From NCBI GenBank assembly GCA_027310465.1, contig DAIDAU010000359.1, positions 1 through 32,671 of the forward strand: a DNA stretch of 32,671 nt, read 5' to 3'. The notes below the pieces were generated by a model. The model was not told the origin of the DNA, made no database searches, and saw only the letters and a list, made by a program, of their open reading frames with translations. Position numbers and translations under genes: made by a program. The DNA is from Rhodocyclaceae bacterium (GTDB taxonomy: Bacteria; Pseudomonadota; Gammaproteobacteria; Burkholderiales; Rhodocyclaceae). Below, in pieces: positions 6,534-15,001 of the stretch. Positions within the stretch are counted from its first letter, which is position 1. Every line of letters begins with the position of its first letter.

Positions 6534-7795
6534 GCACGGGCATGGACATCGCCGAGTACAAGAAGCACAGCCCGATGGCGGGCACGCTGCGCATGGACCG
6601 CATGGCGCACATCTGGTGCCCCGGCTGCGGCATCGGCTCCGAGGTCAACGCCTTCGCCGAAGCCGTCAAGCGCAGCGGGATCGATCCGGACAAGCTCGCC
6701 GTGATCTCCGGCATCGGCTGCACCGGCCGCGTCGCCGGCTACGTCGATTTCGATTCGCTCCACACCACGCACGGCCGCGCCATTCCGGTCGCCACCGGCC
6801 TCAAGCTGGCGCGTCCCGACATGAAGGTCGTCGTCTTCAGCGGCGAGGGCGACCTCACCGGCATCGGCGGCAACCACTTCATCCACGCCGCGCGCCGCAA
6901 CATGGACATCGTGGTGATCTGCAACAACAACTTCACCTACGGCATGACGGGCGGCCAGGTCACTCCCACCACGCCGGGCGGCGCCATCTCGTCGACGACG
7001 CCGTTCGGCAACCACGAGTACCCCTTCAACCTGCCGCTGCTGGCCGACGCCTGCGGCGCCAGCTACGTCGCGCGCTGGACGTCGATGCACTCGCGCAACC
7101 TGGTGCAGTCGATCGAGGAAGCGCTGTCGCGAAAGGGCTTCTCGTTCATCGAGATCATCTCACCCTGCACCACGCTCTACCTGCGCCGCAACCGTCTCGG
7201 CGATGGCGTCGACGCGCTGCAGTTCTACCAGGAGAAGGCGATCCTCAAGCACGGCGCCGACACGCGCGAGGTGGCCATCGACTTCCAGGACAAGATCATC
7301 GTCGGCAAGTTCATCGAACGCGACAAGCCGACCTACATCGAGGCGCTCGACAAGCGCTGCGTGCAGGTCGTCGGCGATGACTACCAGCTCTACGGCAAGA
7401 CCGTGCCGGAGCGCGAGGCCGAGGAGAAGGCGGAGAAGGAGCGCATCGCCGCGCGCCGCGCCGCCGCGCTGGCCGAGGCCGAAGCGGCCGAGAAGAAGGG
7501 CGCGGTCAAGAAAGCTGCTGCTCCGAAGAAGACTGCCGCCAAGGTTGCCCCGAAGATGGCCGCTCCCGCCAAGAAGACTGCCGCTGCGAAGGCCGCTCCG
7601 AAGAAGGCTGCTGCCAAGCCGGCCGTGAAGAAGGCTGCGGCGCAGAAGCCGGCTGCGAAGGTTGCTGCCAAGGCGCCAGCAAAGAAGGCGGTCGCGAAGG
7701 CGCCGGTGAAGAAGGCTGCGCCGAAGGCGACCGTCAAGGTGGCCCCGGCCAAGACGCCGATGAAGCCGGCTGCGGCGAAGAAGACTCGCAAATAA
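6530..7795 (+). CDS. korB: 2-oxoglutarate:ferredoxin oxidoreductase beta subunit with a histone H1-like lysine/alanine tail
   Basis: KorB binds thiamine diphosphate and a [4Fe-4S] cluster. The core (about residues 1-285) has CPGCG (from Cys30), the TPP motif GEGDLTGIGGNHF (from Gly105) and CNNNFTYGMTGGQ. The family is normally about 280-300 residues; this protein has 421. After a charged, probably helical linker (about 285-321, rich in Glu, Lys, Arg, Ala) come 100 residues made almost wholly of Lys, Ala, Pro, Val and Thr without a single Asp or Glu, resembling bacterial histone H1-like tails. The tail is in frame and ends in TAA, so it is not a track artefact. The start overlaps the korA stop (ATGA). 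The core call is secure; the role of the tail is unknown. Confidence 0.93.
   Translation: MSTGMDIAEYKKHSPMAGTLRMDRMAHIWCPGCGIGSEVNAFAEAVKRSGIDPDKLAVISGIGCTGRVAGYVDFDSLHTTHGRAIPVATGLKLARPDMKVVVFSGEGDLTGIGGNHFIHAARRNMDIVVICNNNFTYGMTGGQVTPTTPGGAISSTTPFGNHEYPFNLPLLADACGASYVARWTSMHSRNLVQSIEEALSRKGFSFIEIISPCTTLYLRRNRLGDGVDALQFYQEKAILKHGADTREVAIDFQDKIIVGKFIERDKPTYIEALDKRCVQVVGDDYQLYGKTVPEREAEEKAEKERIAARRAAALAEAEAAEKKGAVKKAAAPKKTAAKVAPKMAAPAKKTAAAKAAPKKAAAKPAVKKAAAQKPAAKVAAKAPAKKAVAKAPVKKAAPKATVKVAPAKTPMKPAAAKKTRK
7493..7792 (+). repeat. Low-complexity Lys/Ala/Pro coding repeat at the korB 3' end
   Basis: About 300 bp of imperfectly repeated AAG-AAG-GCT/GCG/GCC units encode residues 322-421 of KorB. 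GCT codons are more frequent here than in the surrounding genes, where alanine is mostly GCC or GCG, so the segment may have a different origin, such as capture from a histone H1-like gene. Confidence 0.8.
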
Positions 7796-7807
7796 GGAAC
7801 CGTTGCC

Positions 7808-8380
7808 ATGAGCACGACAGAGATCAGGTTCTCGGGATTCGGCGGTCAGGGCATCATCCGCTGCGCGCTGATCACCGGCAAGGCCTTGTCGCTCTATGAC
7901 GACAAGTTCGCCACGATGACGCAGAGCTTCGGCCCGGAAGCGCGCGGCAGCGCCTGCGCGGCGCAGCTCGTGGTCTCCGACGACCGCGTCCTCTATCCCT
8001 ACATCACGCATCCCGGCATCCTGATGGCGCTCTCGCAGGAAGCCTACGACAAGTACTGGAGCGAGCTGCCGAAGGGCGGCCTGCTGATCGTCGAAGAGGA
8101 TCTGGTGAAAATGAAGGCCGAGCACCCGGATCTCAACGTCCAGCGCGTGCCTGCGACCCGCTTCGCCGAGGAAGTCGGCAACCGCCTGTTCACCAACCTC
8201 GTCGCGCTCGGCTTCTTCTCCGCGGTCAGCGGCATCGTTTCCGCCGACGCCATGAAGAAGGCGCTGCCCGGCCTGGTGCCCGACCGCTTCCTCAAGGTCA
8301 ACATCAAGGCCTTCGAGAAGGGCTACGACTACGGCGTGGCGGCGATGCAGGGCGGCGTCAAACAGGAAGCTGCGGCATGA
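7808..8380 (+). CDS. korC: 2-oxoglutarate:ferredoxin oxidoreductase gamma subunit
   Basis: A 190-residue gamma domain of 2-oxoacid:ferredoxin oxidoreductases. The N-terminal IRFSGFGGQGIIRC carries the GxGGQG motif (residues 10-15), followed by the MTQSFGPEARGSACAAQLVVSD stretch that is a hallmark of the family and contributes to CoA binding. Length is normal. The start is 12 bp after korB behind an AAGGA site (from 7794), and its stop overlaps the hdrA ATG by 4 bp (8377-8380), tying Kor expression to the Hdr-Flx genes. Substrate assignment to 2-oxoglutarate rather than another oxoacid rests on the cluster context. Confidence 0.92.
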   Translation: MSTTEIRFSGFGGQGIIRCALITGKALSLYDDKFATMTQSFGPEARGSACAAQLVVSDDRVLYPYITHPGILMALSQEAYDKYWSELPKGGLLIVEEDLVKMKAEHPDLNVQRVPATRFAEEVGNRLFTNLVALGFFSAVSGIVSADAMKKALPGLVPDRFLKVNIKAFEKGYDYGVAAMQGGVKQEAAA

Positions 8381-10332
8381 GCGAAAAGCGCACAGGCGTC
8401 TTCGTCTGCCACTGCGGCAACAATATCGCCGCGACGGTCGACGTCAAGAAGGTCGCCGAGACGATGGCCCAGGAAGGGACCGTCGCCTTCTCGAAGGATT
8501 ACGTCTACATGTGTTCCGATCCCGGCCAAAGCTCGGTGATCGAGGCCATCAAGGAACACAGGCTCGACAGCGTCGTCGTCTCGTGCTGCTCGCCCAACCT
8601 GCACGAGGGAACCTTCCGCGAGAACGCCGAGCGCGCCGGCATCAGCGGCTTCACCTGCGAGATCGCCAACATCCGCGAGCAGTGCGCCTGGGTGCACAAG
8701 GACCGCACTGAAGCGACCGAGAAGGCCATCAAGATTTCGCGCAGCGCCATCCGCCGCGTCGCCGGCAACAAGAAGCTCGATCCGATCGCCGTGCCGGTGA
8801 CGCGCCGGGCGATGGTCATCGGCGGCGGCATCGCCGGCATCCAGGCCGCGCTCGACATGGCCAACGCCGGCCTCGACGTCGTGCTGGTCGAGAAGCTCGC
8901 CACCATCGGCGGCCACATACTGCAACTCTCCGAAACCTTCCCGACGCTCGACTGCTCGCAGTGCATCCTGTCGCCGAAGATGGTGGAAGTCTCGCGCCAT
9001 CCGAAGATCAAGCTGCTGACCTACAGCGAGGTGAAGGAAGTGTCCGGCTCGGTCGGCAACTTCGAGGTCAAGATCCTCAAGAAGCCGACCTTCGTCGATG
9101 CCGAGACCTGCAAGCTGTGCGACGACTGCGCCCAGGTCTGCCCGCAGGTGGTGTCCAACGAGCACGACCTCGGCCTCACCGCGCGCCGCGCCATCCACAT
9201 CCCGTTCGCCCAGGCGATTCCCGCCAGCTACACGCTCGACGAGGAAGCCTGCCTGGGGCTCAATCCGATCCGCTGCGGCAAGTGCAAGGACGTCTGCGAG
9301 GCGGGCGCGATCAACTACGACATGCGGCCGGAGACCATCACCGAGAACGTCGGCGCCATCGTCGTCGCGACCGGCTTCGATCTCTACCCGCAGGAGAAGA
9401 TCCTCGAGTACGGCGCCGGCAATGTCGCGGACGTCCTCGACGGCCTGCAGTTCGAGCGCCTCTGCTCGGCTTCCGGCCCCACCCAGGGCCACGTCAAGCG
9501 TCCGTCGGACCGCACCGAGCCGAAGGAGGTCGTCTTCATCCAGTGCGTCGGCTCGCGCGACCCCGCGCAGCACTGCGCCTACTGCTCGAAGATCTGCTGC
9601 ATGTACACGGCCAAGCATGCGCGCCTGTACAAGCATCACGTGCCGGACGGCAAGGCCTACGTCTTCTACATCGACATCCGTTCCGGCGGCAAGAACTACG
9701 AAGAATTCGTCCAGCGCGCCATGGAGGAGGACGAGACCGTCTATCTGCGCGGCCGCGTCTCGAAGCTTCATCGCACCAAGGACGGCAAGGTGCGCGTCAT
9801 GGGCGTCGACACCCTGACCGGCCAGAACGTCGAGATCGACGCCGACATGGTCGTGCTGGCCCTCGCCATGCAGCCGTCGCAAGGCACGGCAGACGCCGCC
9901 CGCACGCTGAAGATCGGCCGCGACAAGGACGGCTTCCTCGCCGAGGCGCACCCGAAGCTGAAGCCCGTCGAAAGCGTCACCGGCGGCATTTATCTCGCCG
10001 GCTGCGCGCAAGGTCCGAAGGACATTCCCGAAACCGTGTCGCAGGCGAGCGCCGCCGCATCCAAGGTGCTGGCGCTGCTGTCGAAGCCCACGCTCAGCCA
10101 CGCGCCGACCATCGCCACGGTGCGCAACTCGCACTGCACCGGTTGCGAGATGTGCGTGACGGCGTGCCCGTACGACGCGATCCATCTCGAAAACGGCAAG
10201 GCCGTGGTGAACGAGGTGCTCTGCGAAGGCTGCGGCAGCTGCTCGGCGACCTGCCTGCGCGCGGCGATCTCGGTCAGGAACACCTCGCCGATGCAGGTGC
10301 ACGAAATGATCGAAGCCTGCCTGAGTCTCTGA
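8377..10332 (+). CDS. hdrA: HdrA-like FAD iron-sulfur subunit, the putative electron-bifurcating core
   Basis: HdrA holds the FAD thought to split electron pairs between ferredoxin and the HdrB disulfide. The 651 residues show an N-terminal domain with CHC (Cys11, Cys13) and VVVSCCSPNLHE, a Rossmann FAD motif MVIGGGIAGIQAA (from about 146), DCSQCILSPKM, a ferredoxin insert with CKLCDDCAQVCP and CGKCKDVCEAGA, FIQCVGSRD with CAYCSKICC, and a C-terminal 2[4Fe-4S] domain CTGCEMCVTACP (about 587) plus CEGCGSCSATC. No selenocysteine is needed. Length and domain order match HdrA of HdrABC complexes. It overlaps korC by 4 bp, and flxD follows after 13 bp. Confidence 0.93.
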   Translation: MSEKRTGVFVCHCGNNIAATVDVKKVAETMAQEGTVAFSKDYVYMCSDPGQSSVIEAIKEHRLDSVVVSCCSPNLHEGTFRENAERAGISGFTCEIANIREQCAWVHKDRTEATEKAIKISRSAIRRVAGNKKLDPIAVPVTRRAMVIGGGIAGIQAALDMANAGLDVVLVEKLATIGGHILQLSETFPTLDCSQCILSPKMVEVSRHPKIKLLTYSEVKEVSGSVGNFEVKILKKPTFVDAETCKLCDDCAQVCPQVVSNEHDLGLTARRAIHIPFAQAIPASYTLDEEACLGLNPIRCGKCKDVCEAGAINYDMRPETITENVGAIVVATGFDLYPQEKILEYGAGNVADVLDGLQFERLCSASGPTQGHVKRPSDRTEPKEVVFIQCVGSRDPAQHCAYCSKICCMYTAKHARLYKHHVPDGKAYVFYIDIRSGGKNYEEFVQRAMEEDETVYLRGRVSKLHRTKDGKVRVMGVDTLTGQNVEIDADMVVLALAMQPSQGTADAARTLKIGRDKDGFLAEAHPKLKPVESVTGGIYLAGCAQGPKDIPETVSQASAAASKVLALLSKPTLSHAPTIATVRNSHCTGCEMCVTACPYDAIHLENGKAVVNEVLCEGCGSCSATCLRAAISVRNTSPMQVHEMIEACLSL

Positions 10333-10345
10333 GAGGAAACATTTG

Positions 10346-10774
10346 ATGTCGGAACAAACCTACGAGCCGAAGATCGTCGCGTTTCTCTGCAAGTGGTGCT
10401 CGTCAGCAGGGTCGGACCTGGCAGGCGTCTCGCGCATCCAGTATCCGGCCAACGCGACGCCGATCCAGGTGCCGTGCTCGGGCAGCGTGTCGCCGATGTA
10501 CATCCTGTCGGCGTTGAAGAAGGGCGCCGACGGCGTGCTGGTGTCGGGCTGCCACATCGGCGACTGCCACTATCTCGAAGGCAACTACCTGGCGCGGCGC
10601 AAGCTGCACCTCGTCAAGGAGCTGCTGCAGTTCGTCGGCATCGAGGAGAACCGTTTCCGCATGTCCTGGGTGTCCGCGGCCGAAGGCGCGAAGTTCGCCG
10701 AGGTGGTCAAGGAGTTCGTCGATGACCTGCGTCCCATGGGGCCGCAAGAAAAGCTGAAGGCGAAGCGCGCATGA
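10346..10774 (+). CDS. flxD: MvhD/FlxD-like [2Fe-2S] adaptor subunit
   Basis: A 142-residue MvhD-type protein. In methanogens MvhD joins the hydrogenase to HdrA, and in bacterial Flx-Hdr clusters FlxD joins the NADH-oxidising module to HdrA. Cysteines at FLCKWCSSAGSD (Cys15, Cys18), VPCSGS and GCHIGDCHY fit the family. The ATG at 10346 is preferred to the TTG immediately before it; GAGAGGAAA (from 10331) supplies the ribosome site. The stop overlaps the next ATG by 4 bp. No hydrogenase genes are present, so the partner should be the FlxA-like NADH module. Confidence 0.88.
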   Translation: MSEQTYEPKIVAFLCKWCSSAGSDLAGVSRIQYPANATPIQVPCSGSVSPMYILSALKKGADGVLVSGCHIGDCHYLEGNYLARRKLHLVKELLQFVGIEENRFRMSWVSAAEGAKFAEVVKEFVDDLRPMGPQEKLKAKRA

Positions 10775-11802
10775 TCAACGTTCAAGACATTCGCGACACC
10801 GCGCGCGACCTGCTCGCCAAGGGCGAGGTGCGCGCCGTGATCGGCTGGCGTGCCGGCAGCCGCGGCATGGCCGCCGAGCCCTGCGTCGTCACCAAGCCGG
10901 AAGAGGCGGACAGCCTGGTCTGGGATCCGACCTGCTACCACAATCTCGCGCTGCAGCTGGTGAACGACCGCAAGGATCTGGTCCATTCGAAGAAGACCGC
11001 GACGGCGCCGATCGGCATCGTCGCCAAGGGCTGCGACGCGCGCGCCATCGTCGTGCTGCTGCAGGAACACTACTTCAAGCGCGAAGACGTCTACATCATC
11101 GGCGTCTCCTGCGAAAACAGCGGCGTGCTGGATGAGCGCAAGGTCAAGGCGCAAGTGGGCGGCTTCGCGCCGAGCGCGGCGGCTTTCGACGGCGACAACT
11201 TCAGCGTCAAGACCGCGAAGGGCGACAAGAAGCTGGCCGGCCGCGAAGTCATGGCCGACCGCTGCCTGGAATGCCGCACCCCCTTCCCCAAGGAGAACAA
11301 CACCGCGTTCGGCGATGACAAGACCGGCCGCGAGTTCGATGCGCAGTTCGCCGCGCTGGCGCGTTTCGAAGCCAACGACGAGGCGGCGCGCTGGGAGTTC
11401 TGGCAGCGCCAGTTCGACCGCTGCATCCGCTGCTTCGCCTGCCGCTCGGTCTGCCCGATGTGCTTCTGCGACGAGTGCGTCGTCGACAGCATCGAGATGA
11501 AGATCGCGCCGGAGACGACGGCCGAGGAGAAGGCCAATCGCATCCGCTGGATCGAGCGCTCGGCCGTGCGCTCCGAGAATGCCACCTACCACATGACGCG
11601 CGCCCTGCACCTGGCCGGCCGCTGCGTCGACTGCGGCGAGTGCGAGCGCGTCTGCCCGGTCAACATCCCGCTCCGGCTGCTCAACACCAAGATGGAGCGC
11701 GAGGCGCGCGAGGCCTTCGGTTTCGACCCGGGTGCTTCCATCGGGGGGCCCTCGCTGGTGGCCTCCTTCCGCGACGACGACCCCGGTGAATTCATTCGAT
11801 GA
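10771..11802 (+). CDS. Flx-type iron-sulfur protein (FlxC-like)
   Basis: A 343-residue electron-transfer protein with an N-terminal region resembling the FrhB/FdhB-type beta subunits (IGIVAKGCDARAIVVLLQE and VYIIGVSCENSGVLDE) and two [4Fe-4S] motifs, CIRCFACRSVCP (from Cys218, followed by CFCDEC) and CVDCGECERVCP (from Cys285). Proteins of this type accompany FlxA and FlxD in HdrABC-FlxABCD clusters and probably carry electrons from FlxA toward HdrA. It overlaps both neighbours by 4 bp. Which of the two Fe-S proteins is formally FlxB or FlxC is uncertain, so I give no symbol. Confidence 0.78.
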   Translation: MINVQDIRDTARDLLAKGEVRAVIGWRAGSRGMAAEPCVVTKPEEADSLVWDPTCYHNLALQLVNDRKDLVHSKKTATAPIGIVAKGCDARAIVVLLQEHYFKREDVYIIGVSCENSGVLDERKVKAQVGGFAPSAAAFDGDNFSVKTAKGDKKLAGREVMADRCLECRTPFPKENNTAFGDDKTGREFDAQFAALARFEANDEAARWEFWQRQFDRCIRCFACRSVCPMCFCDECVVDSIEMKIAPETTAEEKANRIRWIERSAVRSENATYHMTRALHLAGRCVDCGECERVCPVNIPLRLLNTKMEREAREAFGFDPGASIGGPSLVASFRDDDPGEFIR

Positions 11803-12845
11803 GCATGGAAAAGACACTCGACAAAGCCCTTCTCTCCGACTGGATCGCCGCCGTCACCAGCGGCGGCTGGCAGGTGCATGGGCCTGCCCTCGAAGACGGG
11901 ATCTGGACCTTCAAGCCGGTCGCTGCATCCGTCGATCTCGACTACCCGAACGTCAAGCAGGCGCCGAAGGACTTCGCCTTCCCTCAGCGCGAGATCTTCT
12001 TCGCCTTCGAGCACATCAAGGGCGAAGCGCCACGCCTCAAGGAAGTGAAGCCCGAAGCGCCGCAGTGCGCCGTGTTCGGCGTGCGTCCCTGCGACGGCCG
12101 CGGCGCGGTGCGCATGGACAAGGTGTTCTCGGACAACGTCAACGACCCGTACTACCAGGAGCGCCGCAAGAACACGGCCTACGTCGGCCTCGCCTGCAAT
12201 GCGCCGCCGTCGCCGACCTGCTTCTGCAAGTCGGTCGGCGGCTCGCCGGTGTCGTCCGAAGGCATGGACATCCTGCTGACCGACCTCGGCGAGATCTACA
12301 TCGCGCAGGCGGCCACCAAGACCGGCGAGGCGTTGATGGCCGCCGCCGACAAGCTGTTCGGCAAGATGGGCGCCGCCGACAAGAAGCAACTGGACAAGGT
12401 CCACGCCGACGCCGTCGCCGCGCCGCAGCGCGCCGTCAAGGACGCCAAGGGCGCGCCCGCCGCGCTCAAGGCCGGCTTCGACTCCGCAGTGTGGGAAGAG
12501 ATGGCCAAGCCGTGCATCGGCTGCGGCATCTGCACCTTCCTCTGCCCGACCTGCCACTGCTTCGACATCAACGACGAGATGACGGGCATGTCGCCGCTCA
12601 AGGGCCAGCGCGTGCGCACGTGGGACAACTGCCAGTTCCCGGACTTCACCATGCACACGTCCGGCCACAACCCGCGCGAAACGCTGGGGACGCGGCTGCG
12701 CCAGCGCGTCAGCCACAAGTTCCGCTACTTCCACGAGAACTTCGGGATGCTCCAGTGCACCGGCTGCGGACGCTGCGTCTCCGAGTGCCCGGTCGGAATC
12801 GATATCGTCGCCGTCGTGAACAAGGTTGCCGAACATGTCGCATAG
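11799..12845 (+). CDS. Flx-type iron-sulfur protein (FlxB-like, AsrA/hydrogenase beta-type)
   Basis: A 348-residue protein of the class seen in anaerobic sulfite reductase subunit A and in cytoplasmic hydrogenase beta subunits. It has a conserved N-terminal segment (AVFGVRPCDGRGAVRMDKVF, then ACNAPPSPTCFC), an Ala/Lys-rich spacer (about 170-225), and a C-terminal 2[4Fe-4S] domain with CIGCGICTFLCP (from Cys239, followed by CHCFDI) and CTGCGRCVSECP (from Cys320). It is placed between the FrhB-like protein and the FAD/NADH subunit, as in Flx clusters. It ends in TAG and overlaps flxA by 11 bp. Confidence 0.8.
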   Translation: MSMEKTLDKALLSDWIAAVTSGGWQVHGPALEDGIWTFKPVAASVDLDYPNVKQAPKDFAFPQREIFFAFEHIKGEAPRLKEVKPEAPQCAVFGVRPCDGRGAVRMDKVFSDNVNDPYYQERRKNTAYVGLACNAPPSPTCFCKSVGGSPVSSEGMDILLTDLGEIYIAQAATKTGEALMAAADKLFGKMGAADKKQLDKVHADAVAAPQRAVKDAKGAPAALKAGFDSAVWEEMAKPCIGCGICTFLCPTCHCFDINDEMTGMSPLKGQRVRTWDNCQFPDFTMHTSGHNPRETLGTRLRQRVSHKFRYFHENFGMLQCTGCGRCVSECPVGIDIVAVVNKVAEHVA

Positions 12846-13674
12846 CCACGCCCACGCCAACACCTACCTGCCGAAGCTCGCCAAGATCGTCCACATCAAG
12901 GAGGAGATCGGCGGCGAGCGCGCGATCAAGACCTATCGCCTCGAGTTCGAGAACGGCGACGGCTTCGACCACGAGGTCGGCCAGTGCGCCATGCTGTCGA
13001 TCTTCGGCCGCGGCGAATCGATGATTTCGATCGCCTCGTCGCCGCTGACCAAGGAATACAAGCAGTTCTCGATCATGCGCGTCGGCCGCGTCACCAAGGC
13101 CTTCCACGAGCTGCAGGTCGGCGACGTCGTCGGCATCCGCGGCCCCTACGGCAACCAGTTCCCGCTCTCCGCGTGGAAGGGCAAGAACCTGGTCGTCATC
13201 GGCGGCGGCGTCGGCCTCGCGCCGGTGTGGCCGATCGTCACCACCGCCGTGGCCAAGCGCGCCGACTACAAGGACATCACGGTGTTCTACGGCGCGCGCT
13301 CGTCGAAGGACATCATGTACCGCGAGGACCTCGAGCGCATCCGCGGCCAGGCCACGGTGCACCTGTCGGTCGACCGTGCCGAGGAGGGCTGGAAGGAATT
13401 CGTCGGCTTCGTGCCGGCCAACGTGCTGGCCAAGAAGCCCGATCCCAAGAACACGGTGGCGATCGTCTGCGGCCCGCCGATCATGATCAAGTTCGTGATC
13501 CAGAACCTGCAGCAGCTCGGCTTCACCGACGAGCAGATCTACACCACGATCGAGAACAAGATGAAGTGCGGCGTCGGCAAGTGCGGCCGCTGCAACGTCG
13601 GCAAGGACTACGTCTGCGTGAACGGCCCGGTGTACTCCTGGGCGCAGCTCAAGGACCTGCCGCAAGAATATTGA
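12835..13674 (+). CDS. flxA: FlxA-like FAD/NAD(P)H oxidoreductase with C-terminal [2Fe-2S]
   Basis: A 279-residue ferredoxin-NADP reductase-fold protein related to the dihydroorotate dehydrogenase electron-transfer subunit. The FAD domain (about 10-105) includes SIASSPL and GPYGNQFP. The NAD(P)H domain (about 110-235) includes LVVIGGGVGLAPVWP and VCGPPIMIKF. The C-terminal KCGVGKCGRCNVG...VCVNGP supplies the four cysteines of a [2Fe-2S] cluster. It would oxidise NADH and feed electrons through the two Fe-S proteins and FlxD to HdrA. ATG 12835 is preferred over TTG 12826 because AAGG lies 9 bp upstream of it. Confidence 0.9.
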   Translation: MSHSHAHANTYLPKLAKIVHIKEEIGGERAIKTYRLEFENGDGFDHEVGQCAMLSIFGRGESMISIASSPLTKEYKQFSIMRVGRVTKAFHELQVGDVVGIRGPYGNQFPLSAWKGKNLVVIGGGVGLAPVWPIVTTAVAKRADYKDITVFYGARSSKDIMYREDLERIRGQATVHLSVDRAEEGWKEFVGFVPANVLAKKPDPKNTVAIVCGPPIMIKFVIQNLQQLGFTDEQIYTTIENKMKCGVGKCGRCNVGKDYVCVNGPVYSWAQLKDLPQEY

Positions 13675-13701
13675 TAACGGAGCCCTGTTGGGGGATAGAC
13701 G

Positions 13702-14988
13702 ATGAACATTACCGGAATGCTGTACGGTTCCAAGCTCCTGAAGCTGGTCGATTTCCCGACCTCCAAGGTGCTGGGGCCGGAGGCCGACGAACACCAGATC
13801 AAGGACATGATCGCCGAGTGCGGCGAGGTCTTCGTCAAGCCGATCTTCAAGGGCGGCGTCGGCAAGAAGGGCAAGTCGGGCCTGCTCGGCCGCGCCAAGG
13901 ACGTCGGCACGGCGATGAAGGAGAAGGAGCGCCTCTACTTCGCCGAGCACTTCCACAACAACACCAAGGCCAAGGCGGAAGGCGTCACCTTCGAAGGCGC
14001 CGTGCCGGCCGAGTACGAGATCTATTTTTCGCTGTCCGACAGCACCGAGTTCCGCGCCCCGACCGTCACGCTGACGCATCACGGCGGCATGGACATCGAG
14101 GAACTGCCGGCCGACAAGCTGGCGCGCATTCCCTTCGATCCGCTGACTGGCCTCAAGGGCTTCGTCATCTCCAACGGCCTGAAGAAGATCGGCGCGCCTG
14201 CCGAACTGATCAGCCCGCTGGTACAGCACCTGCCCAAGCTGTGGGACCTCTACCACTTCTACGGCATGACCATGCTGGAGCTCAACCCGATCCGCATGAG
14301 GTCGGACGGCAAGGGCCGGCTGACGCCGGTCGCCTGCGACTTCAAGTGTTCGTTCGACAACGACGATCCCAACGTCGCCCGCCTCGGCCTTCCCGACGAC
14401 CTCGACACCTCGAGCTATTCGAACTTCGAACTCGAGGTCAACGAACTGCGCACCTACCAGGGCCAGTCCGACGTGTTCGTCATCAACGAGAAGGGCACCA
14501 TCACGGCGATGACCTTCGGCGGCGGCGCCAACGCGCTGGTCACCGAACTGCTCGGCGACGCCGCGACGATCTCGTCCGACTTCGGCGGCAACCCGCCCTA
14601 CGCCAAGATGCATGACATCAGCCGCATCGTCTACAAGTACTGGCTCAACCAGTCCAACGTGCTGTTCATCATCGGCGGCAAGGCCAACAACACCGACATC
14701 TTCGAGACCTTCCGCGCCATGTCCGACGCGCTGCGCGACCACTTCAACGCCTACGGCCCGCAGCCGCTCTACGTGGTGGTCGGCCGCGGCGGTCCCAATC
14801 TCATCCGCGGCATGTCCTACATGAAGGACACACTCGACTCGCTCGGCATCCCCTACCAGATGTTCGGCTTCGACTCGGCCATGAGCGAGGTGGTCAACTT
14901 CGCGCAGGCGGTCGACGCATGGATGAAGAACGGCGGCCGCGAAATCGTTGCCAAGCAAATGGGCCTCAGCGTCCAACAAGCGGCCTGA
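13702..14988 (+). CDS. aclB: ATP-citrate lyase, ATP-grasp (small) subunit
   Basis: ATP-citrate lyase cleaves citrate with ATP and CoA to acetyl-CoA, oxaloacetate, ADP and phosphate, the key step of the reductive TCA cycle. These 428 residues match the N-terminal part of eukaryotic ACLY: an ATP-grasp domain (about 1-235, with VFVKPIFKGGVGKKGKSG and the Mg-binding LELNPIR from about 192) and a CoA-ligase-type domain (about 240-420, with TFGGGANALVTELLG and VVVGRGGPNLIRGM). A succinyl-CoA synthetase beta subunit is the nearest alternative, but the partner gene 13 bp downstream carries a citrate synthase-like domain, which decides it. The start follows a GGGGGAT stretch (about 13689-13696). Confidence 0.87.
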   Translation: MNITGMLYGSKLLKLVDFPTSKVLGPEADEHQIKDMIAECGEVFVKPIFKGGVGKKGKSGLLGRAKDVGTAMKEKERLYFAEHFHNNTKAKAEGVTFEGAVPAEYEIYFSLSDSTEFRAPTVTLTHHGGMDIEELPADKLARIPFDPLTGLKGFVISNGLKKIGAPAELISPLVQHLPKLWDLYHFYGMTMLELNPIRMRSDGKGRLTPVACDFKCSFDNDDPNVARLGLPDDLDTSSYSNFELEVNELRTYQGQSDVFVINEKGTITAMTFGGGANALVTELLGDAATISSDFGGNPPYAKMHDISRIVYKYWLNQSNVLFIIGGKANNTDIFETFRAMSDALRDHFNAYGPQPLYVVVGRGGPNLIRGMSYMKDTLDSLGIPYQMFGFDSAMSEVVNFAQAVDAWMKNGGREIVAKQMGLSVQQAA

Positions 14989-15001
14989 CGGGAGATAGAA
15001 C

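Noticed and set aside
10346-10774. A cytoplasmic hydrogenase (Mvh-type) module linked to HdrA
   Set aside because: Only the MvhD-like adaptor is present; no hydrogenase large or small subunit genes occur, and an FAD/NADH subunit is there instead.
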